NCBI GenBank assembly: GCA_020851435.1
Contig: JADZCS010000227.1
Coordinates: 1-64,000, forward strand
Source: Gammaproteobacteria bacterium
GTDB lineage: Bacteria > Pseudomonadota > Gammaproteobacteria > Steroidobacterales > Steroidobacteraceae
Length of the DNA stretch: 64,000 nucleotides
Direction: 5' to 3'
Position numbers and translations under genes: made by a program. Positions 30,802 through 40,237 of this stretch are shown here, in pieces. Position 1 is the first letter of the stretch. Each line of letters opens with the position of its first letter. Under the pieces are notes generated by a model. The model was not told the DNA's origin and did not search any database. It was given only the letters and a program-made list of their open reading frames with translations.

Positions 30802-31616
30802 ACGACACTCTCGTTGCCGCCCTGCAGATGACCTCGCTGGACGACGTGCAGGCGAACCTCGCCACCGCGCGGCGCCTGCTGGGCGAGGCGCGCGCGCGCG
30901 GCGCCTGCCTGGCCGTGCTGCCGGAGAACTTCTCGTTCATGGGCCGCAGCGAGGCCGCGCGGCGCGCGGTCGTCGAGCAGCCCGGCGACGGACCCGTGCA
31001 GTCGTTCCTGGCCGAGACGTCGTTCGAACTCGGCTTGTGGATCGTCGCGGGCACGCTGCCGATCGCGTTGAGCGGCGACCCGCGACCCGCCAACGCCTGC
31101 CTCGTGTACGGGGCCAACGGCAGTCTCGCGGCGCGTTACGACAAGATCCACCTGTTCGACGTCGACATCCCGGGCAAGGACGAGTCCTACCGCGAGTCGG
31201 CCAACGCGGCGCCGGGCCACGAGCCCGTGGTGGTCGACACCCCGGCGGGAAGGCTGGGTTTGTCCGTGTGCTACGATCTTCGCTTCCCCGAGTTGTACCG
31301 GCGCCTGGTCGCCGCGGGCGCCGAGATCTTCTCCGTGCCGGCGGCGTTCACGGCGCCGACCGGCCGGGCGCACTGGGACGTGCTGCTGCGGGCCCGGGCG
31401 ATCGAGGACCTCTGCTACGTGGTCGCGGCCGCGCAGGCCGGCCTGCACGCCAATGGCCGCGAGACCTACGGCGACAGCCTGGTCGCCGACTACTGGGGTC
31501 GCGTGCTCGCGCGCCGCCCGCGAGGGGAGGGCGTGGTAGTCGCGCCCATCGACCGCGAGGCGCAGCAGCGCGCGCGTTCGGGTTTCCCCGCCCTGTCCCA
31601 TCGAGTGCTGGAGTGA
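30798..31616 (+). CDS. Carbon-nitrogen hydrolase (nitrilase family, Nit-like amidase)
   Basis: 272 residues. The catalytic triad of the superfamily is visible: Glu in [10 protein letters not shown], Lys in [11 protein letters not shown], and Cys in [15 protein letters not shown]. The Nit1/NitA group that matches this pattern repairs deaminated glutathione or acts as omega-amidase; which of these applies is inference from the neighbourhood, since in many gammaproteobacteria this gene lies between yhdP and tldD. It overlaps yhdP by four bases (ATGA) and is followed two bases later by tldD. Confidence 0.92.
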   Translation: MNDTLVAALQMTSLDDVQANLATARRLLGEARARGACLAVLPENFSFMGRSEAARRAVVEQPGDGPVQSFLAETSFELGLWIVAGTLPIALSGDPRPANACLVYGANGSLAARYDKIHLFDVDIPGKDESYRESANAAPGHEPVVVDTPAGRLGLSVCYDLRFPELYRRLVAAGAEIFSVPAAFTAPTGRAHWDVLLRARAIEDLCYVVAAAQAGLHANGRETYGDSLVADYWGRVLARRPRGEGVVVAPIDREAQQRARSGFPALSHRVLE

Positions 31617-31618
31617 CG

Positions 31619-33082
31619 ATGACCGCCGATACCCTGCCTGTCGCCCCCGACGCCCTCGCCTTCGCGCGCGGCGGACTGCTCGACCCCGCCGGCCTCGACG
31701 AGGGTGGGCTCACGCGCACGCTGGGGACGCTGCTGGGCCACGCGGTCGACTACGGCGACCTCTACTTCCAGTCCTCGCGCGAGGAGCACTGGTCGCTGGA
31801 GGACGGCATCGTCAAGGACGGCACCTACAGCGTCGAGCAGGGCGTGGGCGTTCGCGCCATCGCGGGCGAACGCACGGGCTTCGCCTATTCGGACGAGATT
31901 TCCGCCGAGGCGCTCACGGAAGCCGCGCGCGCCGCGCGCGCCATCGCCGCCCACGGCGGCACCACCGGCCCGCGCGGCTTCGTGGTCCCGGCCTCGCGCG
32001 CGCTCTATACGCCGGTCGATCCGCTCGCGACCATGGCCGACGCCGACAAGGTAGCGCTGCTCGGCCGCATCGACCGCGAGACCCGCGCGATCGACCCGCG
32101 CGTGCGCCAGGTCATGGCCAGCCTCGCGGCCGTCCACGAGGTCGTGCTGGTCGCGGCGTCCGACGGCGCCTACGCGGCCGACGTGCGGCCGCTCACGCGC
32201 GTCAACGTCTCGGTCATCGTCGAGCAGGACGGCCGGCGCGAGCAGGGCTACGCCGGCGCCGGCGGCCGCTACGGGCTCGACGAGCTGGTGAGTTCCGGCA
32301 AGCCCATGCAGGTCGCGCGCGAGGCCGTGCGCCAGGCGCTCGTGAACCTGGAGGCCGTGCCGGCGCCCGCGGGTCCGATGACGGTCGTGCTGGGCCCGGG
32401 CTGGCCCGGCGTGCTGCTGCACGAGGCGATCGGTCACGGCCTCGAGGGCGACTTCAACCGCAAGGGCACCTCGGCCTTCTCGAACCGCGTCGGCCAGAGC
32501 GTCGCGTCGCCGCTGTGCACGGTGGTCGACGACGGCACGCTCGCGCGCCGGCGCGGCTCCCTCAACGTCGACGACGAGGGCACGCCCACGCAGTGCACGA
32601 CGCTGATCGAGAACGGCATCCTGCGCGGCTACCTGCAGGACAAGCTCAACGCCCGGCTGATGGGCGTGAAGCCCACGGGCAACGGCCGCCGCGAGTCCTT
32701 CGCGCACACGACGATGCCGCGCATGACCAACACCTACATGCTGCCCGGTCCGCACGAGCACGACGAGATCCTGCGCTCGGTCAAGAAGGGCCTCTACGCC
32801 GTCAATTTCGGCGGCGGCCAGGTCGACATCACTTCGGGCAAGTTCGTGTTCTCGGCCAGCGAGGCCTACCTCATCGAGGACGGCCGCATCACCACGCCGG
32901 TCAAGGGCGCGACGCTGATCGGCAACGGCCCGGACGTGCTCACGCGCGTCAGCATGGTCGGCAACGACCTGAAGCTCGACGAGGGCGTGGGCAGCTGCGG
33001 CAAGGAAGGTCAGACGGTGCCGGTGGGCGTCGGCCAGCCGACGCTGCGCGTCGACGGGCTCACGGTCGGCGGCACCGGCTGA
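31619..33082 (+). CDS. tldD: Metalloprotease TldD
   Basis: 487 residues. [20 protein letters not shown] contains the HExxxH zinc motif of TldD, and [20 protein letters not shown] the conserved C-terminal region. TldD forms a heterodimer with TldE/PmbA that threads unfolded peptides to the active site; it matures some peptide antibiotics and degrades CcdA. PmbA is encoded separately at 36547-37893. It is the last gene of the long plus-strand housekeeping run and converges with the FHA-ATPase gene nine bases away. Confidence 0.97.
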   Translation: MTADTLPVAPDALAFARGGLLDPAGLDEGGLTRTLGTLLGHAVDYGDLYFQSSREEHWSLEDGIVKDGTYSVEQGVGVRAIAGERTGFAYSDEISAEALTEAARAARAIAAHGGTTGPRGFVVPASRALYTPVDPLATMADADKVALLGRIDRETRAIDPRVRQVMASLAAVHEVVLVAASDGAYAADVRPLTRVNVSVIVEQDGRREQGYAGAGGRYGLDELVSSGKPMQVAREAVRQALVNLEAVPAPAGPMTVVLGPGWPGVLLHEAIGHGLEGDFNRKGTSAFSNRVGQSVASPLCTVVDDGTLARRRGSLNVDDEGTPTQCTTLIENGILRGYLQDKLNARLMGVKPTGNGRRESFAHTTMPRMTNTYMLPGPHEHDEILRSVKKGLYAVNFGGGQVDITSGKFVFSASEAYLIEDGRITTPVKGATLIGNGPDVLTRVSMVGNDLKLDEGVGSCGKEGQTVPVGVGQPTLRVDGLTVGGTG

Positions 33083-33091
33083 GCGCCGGCG

Positions 33092-34318
33092 CTAGTCGGC
33101 GGCGGGCGGTTCGGCCGCGGCTTCTTCTTCGCGCTCGCGCGCCAGCGCGGCGCGCTCGTCCAGGTACATGAGTTCGTGCCGGCCGAGCACGATCACGTCG
33201 CCGTCGTTGAGGTGATGGCGGCGCACGCGCTTCTTCTTGATGAACACGCCGTTCGTGCTGTTGAGGTCCTCGAGCACGCTGCCCTCGGGCGTGGTCGTGA
33301 TCTGGCAGTGGTGCCGGCTCACGAACTTGCTGTCCACGGGGATGTCGTTGTCGCTGGTGCGGCCGATGATCACGCGGCCCGAATGCAGCTCGAACTGGCC
33401 CACCGTGGTGCCGTCGTGCGTCAGGATCAGGCGCGCGAGCACCTGGCTCGGATCAGCCGGGCGCAGCAGCCGCATCTGCGGCGACAGCATGCGGCTCGTG
33501 CGCGCGGCAAACTCAACCCACTGCAGCTCGTCGATCGCGGCGCGCAGGGTTTCCCTGCTGACCTCGGTCTGCTCCAGCGCGAAGGCGCTCATCATCGCCG
33601 TGTCGCACAGCGTGTTGACGAGTCGCGGCACGCCGCCCGTGTAGCGATAGAGCAGCGGGAAGGTGTCGTCGTGGAAGATGGTCCGGCCCTGCGATCCGGC
33701 CACGTCGAGGCGGTGCAGGACGTAGGCGCGCATGTCCTCGGGCGACAGCGCCGTGAGGTGGAAGCGCAGGCGCACGCGCTGCGAGAGCTGGATGAGTTCC
33801 GGCGAGTCGAGCTTGTCGGAGAGCTCTGGCTGGCCCGCCAGGATGATGCGCAGCACCTTGTCCTTGGTGGTCTCGACGCCAGACAGCATGCGCAGTTCTT
33901 CCAGCACCTTGTTCGCGAGGTTCTGGGCCTCGTCGACGATCAGCAGCACCTTTCGGCTCGCGGCGTACTGCTCGACCAGGAACTGGTTGAGCGTGGCGAG
34001 CAGCTCGGCCTTCTTCATCTTGAACGGCGAGAACCCGAACTGGACCAGCACCGACTGCAGGAACTCGATCGCCGAGACCTGGGTCTGGTTGACCTGTGCC
34101 ACCACCACGTCCTTCTCGAGTTCGTGGATGAAGGACTCGATCAGCGTCGTCTTGCCGGAGCCGATCTCGCCCGTGATGACCACGAAGCCGTCGGTGAACC
34201 AGACGGTGGACTCCATGTAGGCCTTGGCCCGCGCATGGTGCTTCGAGAGGTACAGGAAGGCCGGGTCCGGCGAGAGCCGGAACGGCAGTTCGTGCAGTCC
34301 GAAATGTTCGAGGTACAT
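33092..34318 (-). CDS. ExeA/GspA-type AAA ATPase fused to an FHA domain
   Basis: 408 residues. The N-terminal two-thirds is an ExeA-type ATPase: MYLEHFGLHELPFRLSPDPA is the family start, Walker A is GEIGSGKTT (50-58), Walker B LLIVDEAQNL, and GVPRLVNTLCDTAMM marks the helical end. A forkhead-associated domain follows: VIIGRTSDNDIPV, SKFVSRHHCQI, and LEDLNSTNGVFIKKKRV hold the GR, SxxH and NG residues that read phosphothreonine. A Glu/Ala tail ends the protein. In many relatives the C-terminus is a peptidoglycan-binding domain instead. The gene starts seven bases after purK, so it is likely part of that operon. Target unknown. Confidence 0.88.
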   Translation of the reverse strand: MYLEHFGLHELPFRLSPDPAFLYLSKHHARAKAYMESTVWFTDGFVVITGEIGSGKTTLIESFIHELEKDVVVAQVNQTQVSAIEFLQSVLVQFGFSPFKMKKAELLATLNQFLVEQYAASRKVLLIVDEAQNLANKVLEELRMLSGVETTKDKVLRIILAGQPELSDKLDSPELIQLSQRVRLRFHLTALSPEDMRAYVLHRLDVAGSQGRTIFHDDTFPLLYRYTGGVPRLVNTLCDTAMMSAFALEQTEVSRETLRAAIDELQWVEFAARTSRMLSPQMRLLRPADPSQVLARLILTHDGTTVGQFELHSGRVIIGRTSDNDIPVDSKFVSRHHCQITTTPEGSVLEDLNSTNGVFIKKKRVRRHHLNDGDVIVLGRHELMYLDERAALAREREEEAAAEPPAAD

Positions 34319-34325
34319 GGCGGCC

Positions 34326-35420
34326 TCAGCCCGGGTCCCGGCCCGCGATCGCCAGCAGCGCGCGGGCCACGCCGTCGCGCTCGGCCTTCGACGGCGAGAC
34401 GAAGGTCAGGTGTCCCAGCTTGCGGCCCGGCCGCGCTTCCTTGCCGTAGTCGTGCAAGTGCACGCCGGGAATCGCCAGCACGCCGTCGACGGGCGGCATT
34501 TCGCCGAGCAGGTTGACCATCACCGAGTGACCGCGGGGTCGGGTGCTGCCCAGCGGCAGGCCGGCCAGCGCGCGCACGTGGTTCTCGAACTGGCTGGTCT
34601 CGGCGCCTTCGATGGTCCAGTGCCCCGAGTTGTGCACGCGCGGCGCCATCTCGTTGGCGACCAGCCGACCCTTCTCGACGAAGAACTCGATGGTCAGCAC
34701 GCCGACGTAGTCGAAGTGCTCCAGCACGCGGCGCATGTGCCGCTCGGCCTCGGCCTGCAGCTTCGCGTTGACGTAGGGGGCGCGCGACACGGACAGGACT
34801 CCCGCCTCGTGGACGTTCTCGGCGAGCGGATAGAAGGCGATCTCGCCGTCGTGGCCGCGCACGGCGACCAGCGACACCTCGCGGCTGAAGCGCACGAAGG
34901 CCTCGTACACCAGCGGCTGGCTGCCGAGCTGCTCGAACGCGGGGGCAATCTCTTCGAGGCGGCGCAGCACGGCCTGGCCCTTGCCGTCGTAGCCGAGACG
35001 GCGGGTCTTCAGCACGCCCGGCAGCCCGAGGCGGCGCACCGCGCGCTTGAGGCTGGCCAGCGAGTCGACGGCGGCGAAGTCCGGCGTCGGGATGCGCAGC
35101 TTGCGGAACAGGGTCTTTTCCGGGACGCGGTCCTGGGCGATCGCGAGCGCGCGCGGCGGCGGCCACACGGGCACGTGCTGCGCGATCAGCTCCGCGGATG
35201 CGACCGGCACGTTCTCCCAGTCGAAGGTGACGACCTCGCAGCGCTTGGCGAACTGCACGAGGCGGCGCGCGTCGTCGAACTCGCCCGTGACGATCGGCGC
35301 GACCTGCCCGCCGGGCGTGTCGTGCGAGCGGTCGTACATGAAGAACCGGCAGCCCAGCGGGTAGCCCGCGAGGGCCATCATCCTGCCGAGTTGTCCGGCG
35401 CCTACGATTCCGATGCGCAT
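34326..35420 (-). CDS. purK: N5-carboxyaminoimidazole ribonucleotide synthase
   Basis: 364 residues. MRIGIVGAGQLGRMMALAGY is the conserved N-terminus, with ATP-grasp features GVLKTRRLGYDGKGQ and NEMAPRVHNSGHWTIEGAET. The enzyme carboxylates AIR using ATP and bicarbonate in purine synthesis, feeding PurE. It lies 13 bases downstream of purE. Confidence 0.98.
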   Translation of the reverse strand: MRIGIVGAGQLGRMMALAGYPLGCRFFMYDRSHDTPGGQVAPIVTGEFDDARRLVQFAKRCEVVTFDWENVPVASAELIAQHVPVWPPPRALAIAQDRVPEKTLFRKLRIPTPDFAAVDSLASLKRAVRRLGLPGVLKTRRLGYDGKGQAVLRRLEEIAPAFEQLGSQPLVYEAFVRFSREVSLVAVRGHDGEIAFYPLAENVHEAGVLSVSRAPYVNAKLQAEAERHMRRVLEHFDYVGVLTIEFFVEKGRLVANEMAPRVHNSGHWTIEGAETSQFENHVRALAGLPLGSTRPRGHSVMVNLLGEMPPVDGVLAIPGVHLHDYGKEARPGRKLGHLTFVSPSKAERDGVARALLAIAGRDPG

Positions 35421-35433
35421 GGCGTGGGGCGGG

Positions 35434-35925
35434 TCATGGCTCGCGCGGATCGGGACGCGCGAGCACCTCGGCGGTCTGGCGCGCGCGGAACGCGTCCAGC
35501 GCCGCGGTGACTTCCGGATGGCGGTTGGCGACGATGGCGGCCGCGAGCAGCGCGGCGTTCTTGGCGCCGGCCGGGCCGATGGCGACCGTCGCGACGGGAA
35601 CGCCCGCCGGCATCTGCACGATCGACAGCAGCGAGTCGAGGCCGTTGAGCGTCTTCGACTGCACGGGCACGCCGATCACGGGCAGCGAGGTCTTGGCGGC
35701 CGTCATGCCCGGCAGGTGCGCCGCGCCGCCGGCGCCGGCGATGATCGCCTCGAGGCCGCGGCTGCGCGCCGTTTCGGCGTATTCGAACAGCAGGTCTGGG
35801 GTGCGGTGCGCCGAGACGACGCGCACCTCGTGCGGCACGCCGAGCGCCGTGAGCATGTCCGCCGCGCCCTGCATCGTCTCCCAGTCGGAAGACGAACCCA
35901 TGATGATGCCAACGAGTGGATTCAT
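35434..35925 (-). CDS. purE: N5-carboxyaminoimidazole ribonucleotide mutase
   Basis: 163 residues. [38 protein letters not shown] and [20 protein letters not shown] are the class I PurE signatures. It moves the carboxyl group from N5 to C4 of the imidazole ring. It heads the purE-purK-ATPase operon and is tail-to-head with darP on the same strand (46 bases apart). Confidence 0.98.
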   Translation of the reverse strand: MNPLVGIIMGSSSDWETMQGAADMLTALGVPHEVRVVSAHRTPDLLFEYAETARSRGLEAIIAGAGGAAHLPGMTAAKTSLPVIGVPVQSKTLNGLDSLLSIVQMPAGVPVATVAIGPAGAKNAALLAAAIVANRHPEVTAALDAFRARQTAEVLARPDPREP

Positions 35926-35971
35926 CGAAGAATCTTAGCATGGCCCGCGAGGCGGGCCAGTGAGGCGCGTC

Positions 35972-36481
35972 TCAGGGCGCGAGCGCGATGTCGCGCACCC
36001 GCTTGAACAGCTCCCGGGCGGCTGCCGGCGGGCGGTCCGCGCTGCGTTCGGCGTGGGCCTGGGCGACGAGCCGGCCGAGTTCGGCGAGGTCGGCGGCCGG
36101 GTGCTCGGCGCCGAAGGCCGCGAGCGCCTCGGCGCCGCCGTCGAGCAGTCGGTCGCGCCAGTCCTCGATGGACTGGAAGCGGCGCGCCTCGGTCTTCTGC
36201 TGCTGGTCGCGCGCCTCGAGCGCGGCGCGGATGGCCTCGACGTCGGCGTGCCGCATGAGCTTGCCGACGTACTGGCGCTGCCGGGCGAGGCCGCCGTGGG
36301 CGGTGATGCGCCGGGCCAGGTCGATGGCGTCGCGCAGCTTCTCGGGCAGGTCCAGCGAGTCGAGCAGCGTCTCGGGCGCCGCGATGAGTTCGTCGGCGAG
36401 GTCCTGGACGGCATGGGCAGCCCGCTTGAGCATGCCCTTGGAGGGGGGTTCCGGTTCACCGGGAATCTGGCGGCGTCGCAT
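35972..36481 (-). CDS. darP: Ribosome biogenesis factor DarP (YjgA, DUF615)
   Basis: 169 residues from the ATG at 36481 (MRRRQIPGEPEPPSKGMLKR); the longer open frame would add Cys-rich sequence lying in the pmbA promoter. The core has DLPEKLRDAIDLARRI, GGLARQRQYVGKLMRHADVE and AEHPAADLAELGRLV, all typical of DarP, which assists late assembly of the 50S subunit. Divergent from pmbA, its usual neighbour in gammaproteobacteria. Confidence 0.95.
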   Translation of the reverse strand: MRRRQIPGEPEPPSKGMLKRAAHAVQDLADELIAAPETLLDSLDLPEKLRDAIDLARRITAHGGLARQRQYVGKLMRHADVEAIRAALEARDQQQKTEARRFQSIEDWRDRLLDGGAEALAAFGAEHPAADLAELGRLVAQAHAERSADRPPAAARELFKRVRDIALAP

Positions 36482-36510
36482 GGCGCGAATGCTAGCACGG
36501 CACCCGCTGC

Positions 36511-36516
36511 TACAAT
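36511..36516 (+). promoter_or_regulatory. Candidate -10 hexamer of pmbA
   Basis: TACAAT preceded by TGC, 30 bases before the pmbA ATG. It fits the GCTANNAT pattern seen before several other genes here. The -35 region is unconvincing. Confidence 0.4.
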
Positions 36517-36546
36517 GCGCGCCACACCACCCCACGGATCCAGCGC

Positions 36547-37893
36547 ATGCCCGAAGTTCCCGCTTCCGCGAGCCACACCCAGGCCGACCTGGAGGACATC
36601 GTCGGGCGCGCGCTCGAGGCGGCGAAGCGGGCAGGCGCCACGGCGGCCGAGGCCGGCGTCAGCGTGGACACGGGGCTCTCGGTGACGGTGCGCCTGGGCG
36701 AGGTCGAGACCCTCGAGTACCAGCGCGACCGCGGCATGGGCATCACGGTCTATGTCGGCCACCGCAAGGGCTCGGCCAGCACCGCCGACCTGGTCTGGGG
36801 CTCGGTCGAGCAGACCGTCGCCAAGGCGCTGTCGATCGCCAGCTTCACGGCCGAGGATCCCTACGCCGGCCTGGCTGACCCGGCCGCGCTGGCAACGCAG
36901 GTGCCGGACCTCGACCTCTCGCATCCCTGGGACCTCGAGGTCGGTCGGGCGATCGAGCTCGCGCGGGCCAGCGAGGCCACGGCGCTGGGCTTCGACGCGC
37001 GCATCACCAATTCCGAGGGCGGCTCGGTGTCCACGCACCGCGGGCTGCGCGTCTACGGCAACTCGCTGGGCTTCCTGGGCGGCTATCCGACCACCTCGCA
37101 CAGCGTCAGCTGCGTCGTGCTGGCGCAGCAGGGCGAGGACATGCAGCGCGACTACTGGTACAGCAGCGCGCGCGACTGGCGCGAACTGGAACAGGCCGAG
37201 GCCGTGGGCCTGCACGCCGCGCAGCGCGCCATACAGCGGCTCGGCGCGGTCAAGCTGACCACGCGCCGCGCGCCCGTGCTGTTCGTGCCCGAGCTTGCGC
37301 GGGGGCTCGTGGGCCACTTCGTCAGCGCGATCCGCGGCGGCCCGCAGTACCGCCGCAGCTCGTTCCTGCTCGATGCCGCCGGCCAGCAGGTGTTCCCGTC
37401 CTGGCTGTCGATGCACGAGCGGCCGCACATCGCCAAGGCACTGGGTTCCGCGCCCTTCGACAGCGAGGGCGTGGCGACGCGCGACCGCGACCTGGTACGC
37501 GACGGCGTGCTCGACGGCTACGTGCTCGACAGCTATGCCGCGCGCAAGCTCGGCCTCGCGACCACCGGCAATGCCGGCGGCGTGCACAACCTAATCGTCG
37601 GGCCCGGCAGCGAGGATTTCGCCGGCCTGCTGCGCCGCATGGGCAGCGGCCTGGTCGTGACCGAACTCATGGGCCAGGGCATCAATGCCGTGACCGGCGA
37701 CTATTCGCGCGGCGCGGCGGGTTTCTGGGTGGAGGGTGGCGAGATCGGTTCGCCGGTCCACGAGATCACCATCGCCGGCAACCTCAAGGACATGTTCCTC
37801 GACATCGTCGCGGTCGGCAGCGACCTCGACGTGCGCGGCGGCATCCGCACGGGCTCGATCCTGCTCGGCGAGATGACGATCGCCGGCGACTGA
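36547..37893 (+). CDS. pmbA: Metalloprotease subunit PmbA (TldE)
   Basis: 448 residues. The TldE pattern is clear: YQRDRGMGITVYVGHRKGSA, RRAPVLFVPELARGLVGHFV, and NAVTGDYSRGAAGFWVEGGE near the end. Unlike TldD it lacks an HExxxH zinc site, as expected for the non-catalytic partner of the TldD-TldE heterodimer. A -10 hexamer and a short leader precede the ATG. It is convergent with the YihY gene (four-base gap). Confidence 0.97.
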   Translation: MPEVPASASHTQADLEDIVGRALEAAKRAGATAAEAGVSVDTGLSVTVRLGEVETLEYQRDRGMGITVYVGHRKGSASTADLVWGSVEQTVAKALSIASFTAEDPYAGLADPAALATQVPDLDLSHPWDLEVGRAIELARASEATALGFDARITNSEGGSVSTHRGLRVYGNSLGFLGGYPTTSHSVSCVVLAQQGEDMQRDYWYSSARDWRELEQAEAVGLHAAQRAIQRLGAVKLTTRRAPVLFVPELARGLVGHFVSAIRGGPQYRRSSFLLDAAGQQVFPSWLSMHERPHIAKALGSAPFDSEGVATRDRDLVRDGVLDGYVLDSYAARKLGLATTGNAGGVHNLIVGPGSEDFAGLLRRMGSGLVVTELMGQGINAVTGDYSRGAAGFWVEGGEIGSPVHEITIAGNLKDMFLDIVAVGSDLDVRGGIRTGSILLGEMTIAGD

Positions 37894-37897
37894 ACGC

Positions 37898-39229
37898 TCA
37901 GGCCTTGAGCGCGTCGTCGCGCGCCACGGCGTCCCGCAGGGTCATTTCCCCCGTGCGCTCGCGGATCGCCGCGTCGATCGACGCCGCGAGCACGTCGGCT
38001 TCGGGTTCGGTGCGGGCCCGGTACAGCAGCCAGGACTCGTACTGACGCTCGTCGCGCACGGCCGTGAGGATCGCGTGCACGCCGATCGTCGCAGGATCGC
38101 GGCCCGGCACGAGGTGCTCGTCCTCGCTGGTGATCACGAGGCCGGCCTTCTCCAGCGAATCGACCACCTGGCCGAGGGCGCCGGCCGGCATGGCCAGGCG
38201 CTCGGCGAGCGCGCCGAGCGTCCAGCGCCGCGTGCCGGATGCGAAGTCGCGCCCGACCAGCAGCATCACCGACAGCGCCAGGCGTTCGCGCAGGCAGCTC
38301 GTCAGGCGGACGGGCGTCTGGCCGGCGCGCAGGTAGTGCGGCTGCTGCAGGTAGAAGGACAGCTGCGCGCCCAGCAGCAGGATCAGCCAGCTCAGGTAGA
38401 TCCAGATCAGCGCGACCAGGAAGATGGCGAAGCCTGCATAGATGGCCACCATGTTGCTGGAGGCCGATACCACGCGCGCGAACGCGGCCCCGCTCGCCGC
38501 CCACAGCACGCCGGCCACGAGACCTCCGCCCAGCGCCGAACGCAGGCGGACGCGGGTGTTCGGCACGAAGGCGTAGAGGAACGTGAAGACCGCGGTGACG
38601 AACAGGTAGGGCCCGCCCTGGCCTAGCGTGACCATCAGGGTGCCGAAGGGTTCGTGCGCGGCGAGCCAGATCACCCAGTCCTGTTCGTGCATGCCCTTGA
38701 TGAGCCCGAAGGTAACCACGAGGAAGATCGGCGCGATCACCATGAGGCTCAGGTATTCGGCGGCGCGGCGCATGAAGCTGCGCGGGCGTTCGACGTGCCA
38801 GGCGAAGTTGAAGCTTTCCTCGACCTTCTGCACGGCCGACAGGATGGACAGCAGCAGGAAGGCCAGGCCCAGGGCGCCCAGCACGCCGCCGCTGGCGTTC
38901 TCGACGAAGCCCATGACCTGCTGGGTCACCGTGAAGGCGGGGTCGCCCAACGGGCTCAGGAACTCGTACAGCAGCGGCTCGAGGTCGCGATAGACGCCGA
39001 GGCCCTTGAGCACGGCGAACGCGAAGGCGACCAGCGGCACCAGCGAGAACAGCGTCGTGTAGACGAGGCCCATCGCGCGCAGGTTGAGGTCGCCCTGCCA
39101 GAGGTCGCGCAACAGGGCGTAGGGATAGCGCAGGAGCTCCAGCGCCAGCTCGGCCGGCCGCGGCAGCGGGTGCTCGCGATCGAACAACAGGCGTTCGAGG
39201 CGCTTCTGCAGGGACAGCTCGACGTGCAT
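37898..39229 (-). CDS. YihY/BrkB-family membrane protein with a C-terminal extension
   Basis: 443 residues; the plain YihY protein is nearer 290. The membrane part has about six segments, with RAMGLVYTTLFSLVPLVAFA at the first helix and AIYAGFAIFLVALIWIYLSW near the last, both family hallmarks. After residue 310 or so comes a soluble region with TLGALAERLAMPAGALGQVV and DSLEKAGLVITSEDEHLVPG, which reads like a winged helix. Members were once called RNase BN, which is a misassignment; their true role is unclear. It converges with pmbA and is divergent from the cobalamin-binding-like gene. Confidence 0.88.
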   Translation of the reverse strand: MHVELSLQKRLERLLFDREHPLPRPAELALELLRYPYALLRDLWQGDLNLRAMGLVYTTLFSLVPLVAFAFAVLKGLGVYRDLEPLLYEFLSPLGDPAFTVTQQVMGFVENASGGVLGALGLAFLLLSILSAVQKVEESFNFAWHVERPRSFMRRAAEYLSLMVIAPIFLVVTFGLIKGMHEQDWVIWLAAHEPFGTLMVTLGQGGPYLFVTAVFTFLYAFVPNTRVRLRSALGGGLVAGVLWAASGAAFARVVSASSNMVAIYAGFAIFLVALIWIYLSWLILLLGAQLSFYLQQPHYLRAGQTPVRLTSCLRERLALSVMLLVGRDFASGTRRWTLGALAERLAMPAGALGQVVDSLEKAGLVITSEDEHLVPGRDPATIGVHAILTAVRDERQYESWLLYRARTEPEADVLAASIDAAIRERTGEMTLRDAVARDDALKA

Positions 39230-39319
39230 GCCTGCAGGGTGTCACAGCGGCACGGTTCCCGGCAATCGCGCCTGCCGCAGGATTGCTAGAGTGGCGCCTC
39301 CGCCCCGGGAGCCCTGGCA

Positions 39320-40159
39320 ATGACCGACCCTTACCCGCAGCGCATCGTGTGCATGACCGAGGAGACGACCGAGACGCTCTACCTGCTGGGCGAGGAGCGG
39401 CGCATCGTCGGCATCTCGGGATTCACGGTGCGTCCGCCGCGGGCGCGACGCGAGAAGCCGCGCGTGTCCGCTTTCACGAGCGCGAAGATCGACCGCATCC
39501 TGGAGCTGCAGCCCGACCTCGTGCTGGGCTTTTCGGACCTGCAGGCCGACATCGCGGCCGACCTCGTGCGCGGGGGCGTCGAGGTGCACGTGTTCAACCA
39601 CCGCAGCGTCGCCGGGATCCTGGGCATGATCCTGACGCTGGGCGGGATGATCGGCTGCGGCGACAAGGCACGGGCGCTCGTGGCCTCGCTCGAGTCGGGC
39701 CTGGACGGCATCCGTACGGCGGCGGCAGCGCTGCCGCGCCGGCCGCGCGTCTACTTCGAGGAGTGGGACGAGCCGCAGATCTCGGGTATCCGCTGGGTCT
39801 CGGAACTCGTCGAACTCGCCGGTGGCATCGACTGCTTCCCCGAGCTCGCGCGCGAGTCGCTGGGCCGCAACCGCATCATCGCCGACCCGCTGGAAGTGCC
39901 GCGGCGCGCCCCGGACATCATCCTGGGCTCCTGGTGCGGCAAGAAGTTTCGCCCCGAGCGGGTAGCCGCCAGGCCCGGCTGGCAGGACGTGCCGGCCGTG
40001 CGCGACGGCCAGCTGTTCGAGGTGAAGTCCTCGATCATCCTGCAGCCCGGCCCCGCCGGCCTGACCGACGGCGTGAGAGAAATCCAACGCCGAATAGTGG
40101 GCTGGGCGTCGGTGCAGGCTGGCCAGCGATCGCTGCGAGTCGATCCTCCGCGGCCCTGA
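39320..40159 (+). CDS. BtuF/cobalamin-binding-like protein without signal peptide
   Basis: 279 residues of the helical-backbone metal/cobalamin receptor fold: RIVCMTEETTETLYLLGEER, KIDRILELQPDLVLGFSDLQ, VEVHVFNHRSVAGILGMI, and WVSELVELAGGIDCFPELAR. This matches the cobalamin-binding BtuF group. It begins MTDPYPQRIV with no signal peptide, and no upstream in-frame start would give one, so it should stay in the cytoplasm. No BtuC/BtuD genes are nearby. GGGAG is eight bases before the ATG. The last 14 codons overlap a copy of the 34-base repeat described below, so the C-terminal residues come from the repeat. Confidence 0.82.
   Translation: MTDPYPQRIVCMTEETTETLYLLGEERRIVGISGFTVRPPRARREKPRVSAFTSAKIDRILELQPDLVLGFSDLQADIAADLVRGGVEVHVFNHRSVAGILGMILTLGGMIGCGDKARALVASLESGLDGIRTAAAALPRRPRVYFEEWDEPQISGIRWVSELVELAGGIDCFPELARESLGRNRIIADPLEVPRRAPDIILGSWCGKKFRPERVAARPGWQDVPAVRDGQLFEVKSSIILQPGPAGLTDGVREIQRRIVGWASVQAGQRSLRVDPPRP
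40119..40152 (+). repeat. Inverted-repeat element, copy 1
   Basis: A 34-base unit running CTGGCCAGCGATCGCTGCG at its left end to CTCCGCG at its right. It matches the reverse complement of copy 3 with two mismatches and shares both ends with copy 2. It lies inside the 3' end of the cobalamin-binding-like gene and encodes part of its tail. The left end includes the palindrome CTGGCCAG. Confidence 0.85.
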
Positions 40160-40179
40160 GGACAGGGCCTGATCGCTAC

Positions 40180-40207
40180 GGATCGACTCGCAACACTCGC
40201 TGGCCAG
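40180..40207 (-). repeat. Inverted-repeat element, copy 2 (degenerate)
   Basis: A 28-base, minus-strand copy. Its ends match copy 1, while four bases in the middle differ. It is intergenic, between the cobalamin-binding-like gene and purC. Confidence 0.75.
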
Positions 40208-40237
40208 CGTGTCACGCCGCTAACAGCCGCCAGTCCG

